A stretch of DNA of 64,000 bases, taken from assembly GCA_916048095.2 (NCBI GenBank), contig OU696595.1:6327165-6391164 (forward strand), given 5' to 3'. The translations under genes and the position numbers were made by a program. The notes under the pieces are model-generated. The model ran no database searches. It worked only from the letters and a program-made list of their open reading frames with translations, and was not told the origin of the DNA. This document shows, one piece after another, positions 40,801 to 56,000 of the stretch (its first letter is position 1; each line of letters starts with the position of its first letter). The stretch comes from Sacculina carcini (taxonomy: Eukaryota; Arthropoda; Thecostraca; Sacculinidae).

Positions 40801-41875
40801 CTTAGGGCACACTTAGGTAACACTTAGGGCACACTTAGGTAACACTTATGTAACACTTAGGTAACATTTATGTAACACTTAGGTAACACTTAGGGCACAC
40901 TTAGGTAACACTGAGGGCACACTTAGGTAACACTTAGGGCACACTTAGGTAACACTTAGGGCACACTTAGGTAACACTTAGGGCACACTTAGGTAACACT
41001 TAGGTAACACTTGAGGCACACTTAGTTAGCACTTAGGGCACACTTAGGTAACACTTAGGGCATACTTAGGTAACACTTAGGTAACACTTAGGTAACACTT
41101 AGGTAACACTTAGGTAACACTTAGGTAACACTTAGGGTACACTTAGTTAACACTTAGGGCACACTTAGGTAACACTTAGGTAACACTTAGGGCACACTTA
41201 GGTAACACTTAGGTAACACTTATGTAACACTTAGGTAACATTTATGTAACACTTAGGTAACACTTAGGGCACACTTAGGTAACACTTAGGGCACACTTAG
41301 GTAACACTTAGGGCACACTTAGGTAACACTTAGGGCACACTTAGGTAACACTTAGGGCACACTTAGGTAACACTTAGGTAACACTTGAGGCACACTTAGG
41401 TAACACTTAGGGCACACTTAGGTAACACTTAGGGCACACTTAGGTAACACTTAGGGCACACTTAGGTAACACTTAGGTAACACTTGAGGCACACTTAGTT
41501 AGCACTTAGGGCACACTTAGGTAACACTTAGGGCATACTTAGGTAACACTTAGGTAACACTTAGGTAACACTTAGGTAACACTTAGGTAACACTTAGGTA
41601 ACACTTAGGTAACACTTAGGTAACACTTAGGTAACACTTAGGTAACACTTAGGGTACACTTAGTTAACACTTAGGGCACACTTAGGTAACACTTAGGTAA
41701 CACTTAGGGCACACTTAGGGCATACTTAGGTAACACTTAGGTAACACTTAGGGCACACTTAGGTAACACTTAGGGCACACTTAGGTAACACTTAGGTAAC
41801 ACTTAGGGCACACTTAGGTAACACTTAGGGCACACTTAGGTAACACTTAGGTAACACTTAGGGCACACTTAGGTA
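37750..41875. repeat. 4.1-kb segment, copy 1 of a 7,260-bp-spaced pair
   Basis: Landmarks recur 7,260 bp (660 units) downstream: CACTTGAGGCA with following CACTTAGTTAG (37917 and 45177), the GACTTAGGGAA unit in lines 38641 and 45901, CGCTTAGGTAA (39347 and 46607), the AGATAA unit in lines 39541 and 46801, AACTTAGGGAA (40469 and 47729) and CACTGAGGGCA (40909 and 48169). The offset becomes 7,271 bp after one extra A unit in the downstream copy near 48.39 kb. The match ends near 41.88 kb. The segment spans the right edge of the 15.6-kb duplication at 40.2 kb, so this duplication is the younger event. Confidence 0.8.
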
Positions 41876-41887
41876 ACACTTAGGGCA

Positions 41888-44800
41888 CACTTAGGTATCA
41901 CTTAGTTAACACTTAGGGCACACTTAGGTAACACTTAGGTAACACTTAGGTAACACTTAGGTAACACTTAGGGCACACTTAGGTAACACTTAGGGTACAC
42001 TTAGGTAACACTTAGGTAACACTTAGGGCACACTTAGGTAACACTTATGTAACACTTAGGTAACACTTAGGTAACACTTAGGTAACACTTAGGGTACACT
42101 TAGTTAACACTTAGGGTACACTTAGTTAACACTTAGGGCACACTTAGGTAACACTTAGGTAACACTTAGGGCACACTTAGGTAACACTTAGGGCACACTT
42201 AGGGCACACTTAGGTAACACTTAGGTAACACTTGAGGCACACTTAGTTAACACTTAGGGCACACTTAGGTAACACTTAGGGCATACTTAGGTAACACTTA
42301 GGTAACACTTAGGTAACACTTAGGTAACACTTAGGTAACACTTAGGTAACACTTAGGTAACACTTAGGGTACACTTAGTTAACACTTAGGGCACACTTAG
42401 GTAACACTTAGGGTACACTTAGTTAACACTTAGGGCACACTTATGTAACACTTAGGGTACACTTAGTTAACACTTAGGGTACACTTAGTTAACACTTAGG
42501 GCACACTTAGGTAACACTTAGGTAACACTTAGGGCACACTTAGGTAACACTTAGGACACACTTAGGTAACACTTAGGTAACACTTAGGTAACACTTAGGG
42601 TACACTTAGTTAACACTTAGGGCACACTTATGTAACACTTAGGTAACACTTAGGTAACACTTAGGTAACACTTAGGGCACACTTAGGTAACACTTAGGTA
42701 ACACTTAGGGTACACTTAGTTAACACTTAGGGTACACTTAGTTAACACTTAGGGCACACTTAGGTAACACTTAGGTAACACTTAGGGCACACTTAGGTAA
42801 CACTTAGGACACACTTAGGTAACACTTAGGTAACACTTAGGTAACACTTAGGGTACACTTAGTTAACACTTAGGGCACACTTATGTAACACTTAGGTAAC
42901 ACTTAGGTAACACTTAGGGCACACTTAGGGCATACTTAGGTAACACTTAGGTAACACTTAGGGCACACTTAGGTAACACTTAGGGCACACTTAGGTTACA
43001 CTTAGGTAACACTTAGGGCACACTTAGGTAACACTTAGGGCACACTTAGGTAACACTTAGGGTACACTTAGTTAACACTTAGGGCACACTTATGTAACAC
43101 TTAGGTAACACTTAGGTAACACTTAGGGCACACTTAGGGCATACTTAGGTAACACTTAGGTAACACTTAGGGCACACTTAGGTAACACTTAGGGCACACT
43201 TAGGTAAAACTTAGGTAACACTTAGGGCACACTTAGGTAACACTTAGGTAACACTTAGGGCACACTTAGGTAACACTTAGGTAACACTTAGGTAACACTT
43301 AGGGTACACTTAGTTAACACTTAGGGCACACTTAGGTAACACTTAGGTAACACTTAGGGCACACTTAGGTAACACTTAGGGCACACTTAGGTAACACTTA
43401 GGGCACACTTAGGTAACACTTAGGGCACACTTAGGTAACACTTAGGGCACACTTAGGTAACACTTAGGGCACACTTAGGTAACACTTAGGGCACACTTAG
43501 GTAACACTTAGGGCACACTTAGGTAACACTTAGGTAACACTTGAGGCACACTTAGTTAGCACTTAGGGCACACTTAGGTAACACTTAGGGCATACTTAGG
43601 TAACACTTAGGTAACACTTAGGTAACACTTAGGTAACACTTAGGTAACACTTAGTTAACACTTAGGTAACACTTAGGGTACACTTAGTTAACACTTAGGG
43701 CACACTTAGGTAACACTTAGGTAACACTTAGGGCACACTTAGGTAACACTTAGGTAACACTTATGTAACACTTAGGTAACATTTATGTAACACTTAGGTA
43801 ACACTTAGGGCACACTTAGGTAACACTTAGGGCACACTTAGGTAACACTTAGGGCACACTTAGGTAACACTTAGGGCACACTTAGGTAACACTTAGGGCA
43901 CACTTAGGTAACACTTAGGTAACACTTAGGGTACACTTAGGTAACACTTAGGGTACACTTAGGTAACACTTAGGTAACACTTAGGTAACACTTAGGACAC
44001 ACTTAGGTAACACTTAGGTAACACTTAGGTAACACTTAGGTAACACTTAGGGCACACTTAGGGCACACTTAGGTAACACTTAGGTAACACTTAGGGCACA
44101 CTTAGGTAACACTTAGGGCACACTTAGGTAACACTTAGGTAACACTTAGGTAACACTTAGGTAACACTTAGGTAACACTTAGGTAACACTTAGGGTACAC
44201 TTAGTTAACACTTAGGGCACACTTATGTAACACTTAGGTAACACTTAGGGCACACTTAGGTAACACTTAGGGCACACTTAGGTAAGACTTAGGGAACACT
44301 TAGGTAACACTTAGGGCACACTTAGGTAACACTTAGGTAACACTTAGGGTACACTTAGTTAACACTTAGGGTACACTTAGTTAACACTTAGGGCACACTT
44401 AGGTAACACTTAGGTAACACTTAGGGCACACTTAGGTAACATTTAGGACACACTTAGGTAACACTTAGGTAACACTTAGGTAACACTTAGGGTACACTTA
44501 GTTAACACTTAGGGCACACTTATGTAACACTTAGGTAACACTTAGGTAACACTTAGGGCACACTTAGGGCATACTTAGGTAACACTTAGGTAACACTTAG
44601 GGCACACTTAGGTAACACTTAGGGCACACTTAGGTTACACTTAGGTAACACTTAGGGCACACTTAGGTAACACTTAGGGCACACTTAGGTAACACTTAGG
44701 GTACACTTAGTTAACACTTAGGGCACACTTATGTAACACTTAGGTAACACTTAGGTAACACTTAGGGCACACTTAGGGCATACTTAGGTAACACTTAGGT

Positions 44801-45009
44801 AACACTTAGGGCACACTTAGGTAACACTTAGGGCACACTTAGGTAAAACTTAGGTAACACTTAGGGCACACTTAGGTAACACTTAGGTAACACTTAGGGC
44901 ACACTTAGGTAACACTTAGGTAACACTTAGGTAACACTTAGGGTACACTTAGTTAACACTTAGGGCACACTTAGGTAACACTTAGGTAACACTTAGGGCA
45001 CACTTAGGT
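41888..45009. repeat. Duplicated insert between the 7,260-bp-spaced copies
   Basis: The left part (41,888 to about 43.4 kb) copies 36,223-37,750 at 5,665 bp; the shared landmark is CACTTAGGTAT at 36223 and 41888. The next part, with CACTTGAGGCA at 43538, repeats 37.9 kb and also 45.18 kb (1,639 bp away), again with whole-unit changes of offset (5,621 and 5,632 bp). From about 44.32 to 45.0 kb the sequence again resembles 42.7-43.4 kb, with dense GGGTA plus CACTTAGTTAA pairs, a TACTT junction and a CACTTAGGTTA unit. The region thus looks like overlapping unequal exchanges rather than one clean duplication. Confidence 0.65.
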
Positions 45010-48000
45010 AACACTTAGGGCACACTTAGGTAACACTTAGGGCACACTTAGGTAACACTTAGGGCACACTTAGGTAACACTTAGGGCACACTTAGGTAAC
45101 ACTTAGGGCACACTTAGGTAACACTTAGGGCACACTTAGGTAACACTTAGGGCACACTTAGGTAACACTTAGGTAACACTTGAGGCACACTTAGTTAGCA
45201 CTTAGGGCACACTTAGGTAACACTTAGGGCACACTTAGGTAACACTTAGGTAACACTTAGGTAACACTTAGGTAACACTTAGGTAACACTTAGTTAACAC
45301 TTAGGTAACACTTAGGGTACACTTAGGTAACACTTAGGGCACACTTAGGTAACACTTAGGTAACACTTAGGGCACACTTAGGTAACACTTAGGTAACACT
45401 TATGTAACACTTAGGTAACATTTATGTAACACTTAGGTAACACTTAGGGCACACTTAGGTAACACTTAGGGCACACTTAGGTAACACTTAGGGCACACTT
45501 AGGTAACACTTAGGGCACACTTAGGTAACACTTAGGGCACACTTAGGTAACACTTAGGTAACACTTAGGGTACACTTAGGTAACACTTAGGGTACACTTA
45601 GGTAACACTTAGGTAACACTTAGGTAACACTTAGGACACACTTAGGTAACACTTAGGTAACACTTAGGTAACACTTAGGTAACACTTAGGGCACACTTAG
45701 GGCACACTTAGGTAACACTTAGGTAACACTTAGGGCACACTTAGGTAACACTTAGGGCACACTTAGGTAACACTTAGGTAACACTTAGGTAACACTTAGG
45801 TAACACTTAGGTAACACTTAGGGTACACTTAGTTAACACTTAGGGCACACTTATGTAACACTTAGGTAACACTTAGGGCACACTTAGGTAACACTTAGGG
45901 CACACTTAGGTAAGACTTAGGGAACACTTAGGTAACACTTAGGGCACACTTAGGGCATACTTAGGTAACACTTAGGTAACACTTAGGGCACACTTAGGTA
46001 ACACTTAGGGCACACTTAGGTAACACTTAGGTAACACTTAGGGCACACTTAGGTAACACTTATGTAACACTTAGGTAACATTTATGTAACACTTAGGTAA
46101 CACTTAGGGCACACTTAGGTAACACTTAGGGCACACTTAGGTAACACTTAGGGCACACTTAGGTAACACTTAGGGCACACTTAGGTAACACTTAGGGCAC
46201 ACTTAGGTAACACTTAGGTAACACTTGAGGCACACTTAGTTAACACTTAGGGCACACTTAGGTAACACTTAGGGCATACTTAGGTAACACTTAGGTAACA
46301 CTTAGGTAACACTTAGGTAACACTTAGGTAACACTTAGGTAACACTTAGGTAACACTTAGGTAACACTTAGGGTACACTTAGTTAACACTTAGGGCACAC
46401 TTAGGTAACACTTAGGTAACACTTAGGGCACACTTAGGTAACACTTATGTAACACTTAGGTAACACTTAGGTAACATTTATGTAACACTTAGGTAACACT
46501 TAGGGCACACTTAGGTAACACTTAGGTAACACTTAGGTAACACTTAGGGCACACTTAGGTAACACTTAGGGTACACTTAGGTAACACTTAGGTAACACTT
46601 AGGGCACGCTTAGGTAACACTTAGGGCACACTTAGGCAACACTTAGGTAACACTTAGGTAACACTTAGGTAACACTTAGGTAACACTTAGGTAACACTTA
46701 GGTAACACTTAGGGTACACTTAGTTAACACTTAGGGCACACTTAGGTAACACTTATGTAACACTTAGGTAACACTTAGGTAACACTTAGGTAACACTTAG
46801 GTAACACTTAGGGCACACTTAGATAACACTTAGGTAACACTTAGGTAACACTTAGGGCACACTTAGGTAACACTTAGGGCACACTTAGGTAACACTTAGG
46901 GCACACTTAGGTAACACTTAGGGCACACTTAGGTAACACTTAGGGCACACTTAGGTAACACTTAGGTAACACTTGAGGCACACTTAGTTAACACTTAGGG
47001 CACACTTGGGTAACACTTAGGGCATACTTAGGTAACACTTAGGTAACACTTAGGTAACACTTAGGTAACACTTAGGTAACACTTAGGGCACACTTAGGTA
47101 ACACTTAGGTAACACTTAGGTAACACTTAGGGTACACTTAGTTAACACTTAGGGCACACTTAGGTAACACTTAGGTAACACTTAGGGCACACTTAGGTAA
47201 CACTTAGGGCACACTTAGGTAACACTTATGTAACACTTAGGTAACATTTATGTAACACTTAGGTAACACTTAGGTAACACTTAGGTAACACTTAGGTAAC
47301 ACTTAGGGCACACTTAGGTAACACTTAGGGCACACTTAGGGCACACTTAGGTAACACTTAGGGCACACTTAGGTAACACTTAGGTAACACTTAGGGTACA
47401 CTTAGGTAACACTTAGGGTACACTTAGGTAACACTTAGGTAACACTTAGGTAACACTTAGGACACACTTAGGTAACACTTAGGTAACACTTAGGTAACAC
47501 TTAGGTAACACTTAGGGCACACTTAGGGCACACTTAGGTAACACTTAGGTAACACTTAGGGCACACTTAGGTAACACTTAGGGCACACTTAGGTAACACT
47601 TAGGTAACACTTAGGTAACACTTAGGTAACACTTAGGGTACACTTAGTTAACACTTAGGGCACACTTATGTAACACTTAGGTAACACTTAGGGCACACTT
47701 AGGTAACACTTAGGGCACACTTAGGTAAAACTTAGGGAACACTTAGGTAACACTTAGGGCACACTTAGGGCATACTTAGGTAACACTTAGGTAACACTTA
47801 GGGCACACTTAGGTAACACTTAGGGCACACTTAGGTAACACTTAGGTAACACTTAGGGCACACTTAGGTAACACTTAGGGCACACTTAGGTAACACTTAG
47901 GTAACACTTAGGGCACACTTAGGTAACACTTAGGTAACACTTAGGGCACACTTAGGTAACACTTAGGTAACACTTAGGTAACACTTAGGGTACACTTAGT

Positions 48001-49145
48001 TAACACTTAGGGCACACTTAGGTAACACTTATGTAACACTTAGGTAACACTTAGGTAACACTTAGGGCACACTTAGGTAACACTTAGGGCACACTTAGGT
48101 AACACTTATGTAACACTTAGGTAACATTTATGTAACACTTAGGTAACACTTAGGGCACACTTAGGTAACACTGAGGGCACACTTAGGTAACACTTAGGGC
48201 ACACTTAGGTAACACTTAGGGCACACTTAGGTAACACTTAGGGCACACTTAGGTAACACTTAGGTAACACTTGAGGCACACTTAGTTAACACTTAGGGCA
48301 CACTTAGGTAACACTTAGGGCATACTTAGGTAACACTTAGGTAACACTTAGGTAACACTTAGGTAACACTTAGGTAACACTTAGGTAACACTTAGGTAAC
48401 ACTTAGGGTACACTTAGTTAACACTTAGGGCACACTTAGGTAACACTTAGGTAACACTTAGGGCACACTTAGGTAACACTTAGGTAACACTTATGTAACA
48501 CTTAGGTAACATTTATGTAACACTTAGGTAACACTTAGGGCACACTTAGGTAACACTTAGGGCACACTTAGGTAACACTTAGGGCACACTTAGGTAACAC
48601 TTAGGGCACACTTAGGTAACACTTAGGGCACACTTGGGTAACACTTAGGTAACACTTGAGGCACACTTAGGTAACACTTAGGGCACACTTAGGTAACACT
48701 TAGGGCACACTTAGGTAACACTTAGGGCACACTTAGGTAACACTTAGGTAACACTTGAGGCACACTTAGTTAGCACTTAGGGCACACTTAGGTAACACTT
48801 AGGGCATACTTAGGTAACACTTAGGTAACACTTAGGTAACACTTAGGTAACACTTAGGTAACACTTAGGTAACACTTAGGTAACACTTAGGTAACACTTA
48901 GGTAACACTTAGGTAACACTTAGGGTACACTTAGTTAACACTTAGGGCACACTTAGGTAACACTTAGGTAACACTTAGGGCACACTTAGGGCATACTTAG
49001 GTAACACTTAGGTAACACTTAGGGCACACTTAGGTAACACTTAGGGCACACTTAGGTAACACTTAGGTAACACTTAGGGCACACTTAGGTAACACTTAGG
49101 GCACACTTAGGTAACACTTAGGTAACACTTAGGGCACACTTAGGT
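45010..49145. repeat. 4.1-kb segment, copy 2 of a 7,260-bp-spaced pair
   Basis: This copy follows the landmark order of 37.75-41.88 kb. Two informative differences are a plain A unit at 46783, where copy 1 has CATTTATGTAA at 39523, and CACTTAGTTAA after the CACTTGAGGCA near 48.27 kb, where copy 1 has CACTTAGTTAG. A CACTTGGGTAA unit near 48.63 kb is another private change. The run of A units between the TACTT unit at 48807 and the GGGTA unit at 48917 is ten units including the first, the same as at 41536-41646. Confidence 0.78.
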
Positions 49146-52100
49146 AACACTTAGGTAACACTTAGGGCACACTTAGGTAACACTTAGGTAACACTTAGGT
49201 AACACTTAGGGTACACTTAGTTAACACTTAGGGCACACTTAGGTACCACTTATGTAACACTTAGGTAACACTTAGGTAACACTTAGGGCACACTTAGGTA
49301 ACACTTAGGGCACACTTAGGTAACACTTATGTAACACTTAGGTAACATTTATGTAACACTTAGGTAACACTTAGGGCACACTTAGGTAACACTGAGGGCA
49401 CACTTAGGTAACACTTAGGGCACACTTAGGTAACACTTAGGGCACACTTAGGTAACACTTAGGGCACACTTAGGTAACACTTAGGTAACACTTGAGGCAC
49501 ACTTAGTTAGCACTTAGGGCACACTTAGGTAACACTTAGGGCATACTTAGGTAACACTTAGGTAACACTTAGGTAACACTTAGGTAACACTTAGGTAACA
49601 CTTAGGTAACACTTAGGTAACACTTAGGGTACACTTAGTTAACACTTAGGGCACACTTAGGTAACACTTAGGTAACACTTAGGGCACACTTAGGTAACAC
49701 TTAGGTAACACTTATGTAACACTTAGGTAACATTTATGTAACACTTAGGTAACACTTAGGGCACACTTAGGTAACACTTAGGGCACACTTAGGTAACACT
49801 TAGGGCACACTTAGGTAACACTTAGGGCACACTTAGGTAACACTTAGGGCACACTTAGGTAACACTTAGGTAACACTTGAGGCACACTTAGGTAACACTT
49901 AGGGCACACTTAGGTAACACTTAGGGCACACTTAGGTAACACTTAGGGCACACTTAGGTAACACTTAGGTAACACTTGAGGCACACTTAGTTAGCACTTA
50001 GGGCACACTTAGGTAACACTTAGGGCATACTTAGGTAACACTTAGGTAACACTTAGGTAACACTTAGGTAACACTTAGGTAACACTTAGGTAACACTTAG
50101 GTAACACTTAGGGTACACTTAGTTAACACTTAGGGCACACTTAGGTAACACTTAGGTAACACTTAGGGCACACTTAGGTAACACTTAGGTAACACTTATG
50201 TAACACTTAGGTAACATTTATGTAACACTTAGGTAACACTTAGGGCACACTTAGGTAACACTTAGGGCACACTTAGGTAACACTTAGGGCACACTTAGGT
50301 AACACTTAGGGCACACTTAGGTAACACTTAGGGCACACTTAGGTAACACTTAGGTAACACTTGAGGCACACTTAGTTAACACTTAGGGCACACTTAGGTA
50401 ACACTTAGGGCATACTTAGGTAACACTTAGGGCATACTTAGGTAACACTTAGGTAACACTTAGGTAACACTTAGGTAACACTTAGGTAACACTTAGGTAA
50501 CACTTAGGTAACACTTAGGTAACACTTAGGGTACACTTAGTTAACACTTAGGGCACACTTAGGTAACACTTAGGTAACACTTAGGGCACACTTAGGTAAC
50601 ACTTAGGGCACACTTAGGTAACACTTATGTAACACTTAGGTAACATTTATGTAACACTTAGGTAACACTTAGGTAACACTTAGGTAACACTTAGGTAACA
50701 CTTAGGTAACACTTAGGGCACACTTAGGTAACACTTAGGGCACACTTAGGGCACACTTAGGTAACACTTAGGGCACACTTAGGTAACACTTAGGTAACAC
50801 TTAGGTAACACTTAGGTAACACTTAGGGTACACTTAGTTAACACTTAGGTAACACTTAGGTAACACTTGAGGCACACTTAGTTAGCACTTAGGGTACACT
50901 TAGGTAAGACTTAGGGTACACTTAGGTAACACTTAGGTAACACTTAGGTAACACTTAGGACACACTTAGGTAACACTTAGGTAACACTTAGGTAACACTT
51001 AGGTAACACTTAGGGCACACTTAGGGCACACTTAGGTAACACTTAGGTAACACTTAGGGCACACTTAGGTAACACTTAGGGCACACTTAGGTAACACTTA
51101 GGTAACACTTAGGTAACACTTAGGTAACACTTAGGGTACACTTAGTTAACACTTAGGGCACACTTATGTAACACTTAGGTAACACTTAGGGCACACTTAG
51201 GTAACACTTAGGGCACACTTAGGTAAAACTTAGGGAACACTTAGGTAACACTTAGGGCACACTTAGGGCATACTTAGGTAACACTTAGGTAACACTTAGG
51301 TAACACTTAGGGCACACTTAGGTAACACTTAGGGCACACTTAGGTAACACTTAGGTAACACTTAGGGCACACTTAGGTAACACTTAGGGTACACTTAGGT
51401 AACACTTAGGTAACACTTAGGGCACACTTAGGTAACACTTAGGTAACACTTAGGGCACACTTAGGTAACACTTAGGTAACACTTAGGTAACACTTAGGGT
51501 ACACTTAGTTAACACTTAGGGCACACTTAGGTAACACTTATGTAACACTTAGGTAACACTTAGGTAACACTTAGGGCACACTTAGGTAACACTTAGGGCA
51601 CACTTAGGTAACACTTATGTAACACTTAGGTAACATTTATGTAACACTTAGGTAACACTTAGGGCACACTTAGGTAACACTGAGGGCACACTTAGGTAAC
51701 ACTTAGGGCACACTTAGGTAACACTTAGGGCACACTTAGGTAACACTTAGGGCACACTTAGGTAACACTTAGGTAACACTTGAGGCACACTTAGTTAGCA
51801 CTTAGGGCACACTTAGGTAACACTTAGGGCATACTTAGGTAACACTTAGGTAACACTTAGGTAACACTTAGGTAACACTTAGGTAACACTTAGGTAACAC
51901 TTAGGTAACACTTAGGTAACACTTAGGGTACACTTAGTTAACACTTAGGGCACACTTAGGTAACACTTAGGTAACACTTAGGGCACACTTAGGTAACACT
52001 TAGGTAACACTTATGTAACACTTAGGTAACATTTATGTAACACTTAGGTTACACTTAGGGCACACTTAGGTAACACTTAGGGCACACTTAGGTAACACTT

Positions 52101-53000
52101 AGGGCACACTTAGGTAACACTTAGGGCACACTTAGGTAACACTTAGGGCACACTTAGGTAACACTTAGGTAACACTTGAGGCACACTTAGTTAACACTTA
52201 GGGCACACTTAGGTAACACTTAGGGCATACTTAGGTAACACTTAGGGCATACTTAGGTAACACTTAGGTAACACTTAGGTAACACTTAGGTAACACTTAG
52301 GTAACACTTAGGTAACACTTAGGTAACACTTAGGTAACACTTAGGGTACACTTAGTTAACACTTAGGGCACACTTAGGTAACACTTAGGGCACACTTAGG
52401 TAACACTTAGGGCACACTTAGGTAACACTTATGTAACACTTAGGTAACATTTATGTAACACTTAGGTAACACTTAGGTAACACTTAGGTAACACTTAGGT
52501 AACACTTAGGGCACACTTAGGTAACACTTAGGGCACACTTAGGGCACACTTAGGTAACACTTAGGGCACACTTAGGTAACATTTATGTAACACTTAGGTA
52601 ACACTTAGGGCACACTTAGGTAACACTTAGGGCACACTTAGGTAACACTTAGGGCACACTTAGGTAACACTTAGGTAACACTTATGTAACACTTAGGTAA
52701 CATTTATGTAACACTTAGGTAACACTTAGGGCACACTTAGGTAACACTTAGGGCACACTTAGGTAACACTTAGGGCACACTTAGGTAACACTTAGGGCAC
52801 ACTTAGGTAACACTTAGGGCACACTTAGGTAACACTTAGGGCATACTTAGGTAACACTTAGGGCATACTTAGGTAACACTTAGGTAACACTTAGGTAACA
52901 CTTTGGTAACACTTAGGTAACACTTAGGTAACACTTAGGTAACACTTAGGTAACACTTAGGGTACACTTAGTTAACACTTAGGGCACACTTAGGTAACAC
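49146..53000. repeat. Mosaic of 99-bp and 385-bp modules
   Basis: CACTTGAGGCA units occur at 49489, 49874, 49973, 50358, 50864, 51777 and 52173. The spacings include 385 bp (35 units: 49489 to 49874 and 49973 to 50358), 99 bp (9 units: 49874 to 49973) and 396 bp (51777 to 52173). CACTGAGGGCA lies at 49390 and 51678 and AACTTAGGGAA at 51227. A unique CACTTAGGTAC unit is at 49236. The module order resembles that of 53-64 kb but without an exact long period. No gene or non-satellite sequence is present. Confidence 0.65.
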
Positions 53001-56000
53001 TTAGGGCACACTTAGGTAACACTTAGGGCACACTTAGGTAACACTTATGTAACACTTAGGTAACATTTATGTAACACTTAGGTAACACTTAGGTAACACT
53101 TAGGTAACACTTAGGTAACACTTAGGGCACACTTAGGTAACACTTAGGGCACACTTAGGGCACACTTAGGTAACACTTAGGGCACACTTAGGTAACACTT
53201 AGGTAACACTTAGGGTACACTTAGGTAACACTTAGGGTACACTTAGGTAACACTTAGGTAACACTTAGGTAACACTTAGGACACACTTAGGTAACACTTA
53301 GGTAACACTTAGGTAACACTTAGGTAACACTTAGGGCACACTTAGGGCACACTTAGGTAACACTTAGGTAACACTTAGGGCACACTTAGGTAACACTTAG
53401 GGCACACTTAGGTAACACTTAGGTAACACTTAGGTAACACTTAGGTAACACTTAGGGTACACTTAGTTAACACTTAGGGCACACTTATGTAACACTTAGG
53501 TAACACTTAGGGCACACTTAGGTAACACTTAGGGCACACTTAGGTAAAACTTAGGGAACACTTAGGTAACACTTAGGGCACACTTAGGGCATACTTAGGT
53601 AACACTTAGGTAACACTTAGGGCACACTTAGGTAACACTTAGGGCACACTTAGGTAACACTTAGGTAACACTTAGGGCACACTTAGGTAACACTTAGGGC
53701 ACACTTAGGTAACACTTAGGTAACACTTAGGGCACACTTAGGTAACACTTAGGTAACACTTAGGGCACACTTAGGTAACACTTAGGTAACACTTAGGTAA
53801 CACTTAGGGTACACTTAGTTAACACTTAGGGCACACTTAGGTAACACTTATGTAACACTTAGGTAACACTTAGGTAACACTTAGGGCACACTTAGGTAAC
53901 ACTTAGGGCACACTTAGGTAACACTTATGTAACACTTAGGTAACACTTAGGGCACACTTAGGTAACACTGAGGGCACACTTAGGTAACACTTAGGGCACA
54001 CTTAGGTAACACTTAGGGCACACTTAGGTAACACTTAGGGCACACTTAGGTAACACTTAGGTAACACTTGAGGCACACTTAGTTAGCACTTAGGGCACAC
54101 TTAGGTAACACTTAGGGCATACTTAGGTAACACTTAGGTAACACTTAGGTAACACTTAGGTAACACTTAGGTAACACTTAGGTAACACTTAGGTAACACT
54201 TAGGGTACACTTAGTTAACACTTAGGGCACACTTAGGTAACACTTAGGTAACACTTAGGGCACACTTAGGTAACACTTAGGTAACACTTATGTAACACTT
54301 AGGTAACATTTATGTAACACTTAGGTAACACTTAGGTAACACTTAGGTAACACTTAGGTAACACTTAGGGCACACTTAGGTAACACTTAGGGCACACTTA
54401 GGGCACACTTAGGTAACACTTAGGGCACACTTAGGTAACATTTATGTAACACTTAGGTAACACTTAGGGCACACTTAGGTAACACTTAGGGCACACTTAG
54501 GTAACACTTAGGGCACACTTAGGTAACACTTAGGTAACACTTATGTAACACTTAGGTAACATTTATGTAACACTTAGGTAACACTTAGGGCACACTTAGG
54601 TAACACTTAGGGCACACTTAGGTAACACTTAGGGCACACTTAGGTAACACTTAGGGCACACTTAGGTAACACTTAGGGCACACTTAGGTAACACTTAGGG
54701 CATACTTAGGTAACACTTAGGGCATACTTAGGTAACACTTAGGTAACACTTAGGTAACACTTTGGTAACACTTAGGTAACACTTAGGTAACACTTAGGTA
54801 ACACTTAGGTAACACTTAGGGTACACTTAGGTAACACTTAGGGCACACTTAGGTAACACTTAGGGCACACTTAGGTAACACTTAGGGCACACTTAGGTAA
54901 CACTTATGTAACACTTAGGTAACATTTATGTAACACTTAGGTAACACTTAGGTAACACTTAGGTAACACTTAGGTAACACTTAGGGCACACTTAGGTAAC
55001 ACTTAGGGCACACTTAGGGCACACTTAGGTAACACTTAGGGCACACTTAGGTAACACTTAGGTAACACTTAGGGTACACTTAGGTAACACTTAGGGTACA
55101 CTTAGGTAACACTTAGGTAACACTTAGGTAACACTTAGGACACACTTAGGTAACACTTAGGTAACACTTAGGTAACACTTAGGTAACACTTAGGGCACAC
55201 TTAGGGCACACTTAGGTAACACTTAGGTAACACTTAGGGCACACTTAGGTAACACTTAGGGCACACTTAGGTAACACTTAGGTAACACTTAGGTAACACT
55301 TAGGTAACACTTAGGGTACACTTAGTTAACACTTAGGGCACACTTATGTAACACTTAGGTAACACTTAGGGCACACTTAGGTAACACTTAGGGCACACTT
55401 AGGTAAAACTTAGGGAACACTTAGGTAACACTTAGGGCACACTTAGGGCATACTTAGGTAACACTTAGGTAACACTTAGGGCACACTTAGGTAACACTTA
55501 GGGCACACTTAGGTAACACTTAGGTAACACTTAGGGCACACTTAGGTAACACTTAGGGCACACTTAGGTAACACTTAGGTAACACTTAGGGCACACTTAG
55601 GTAACACTTAGGTAACACTTAGGGCACACTTAGGTAACACTTAGGTAACACTTAGGTAACACTTAGGGTACACTTAGTTAACACTTAGGGCACACTTAGG
55701 TAACACTTATGTAACACTTAGGTAACACTTAGGTAACACTTAGGGCACACTTAGGTAACACTTAGGGCACACTTAGGTAACACTTATGTAACACTTAGGT
55801 AACACTTAGGGCACACTTAGGTAACACTGAGGGCACACTTAGGTAACACTTAGGGCACACTTAGGTAACACTTAGGGCACACTTAGGTAACACTTAGGGC
55901 ACACTTAGGTAACACTTAGGTAACACTTGAGGCACACTTAGTTAGCACTTAGGGCACACTTAGGTAACACTTAGGGCATACTTAGGTAACACTTAGGTAA

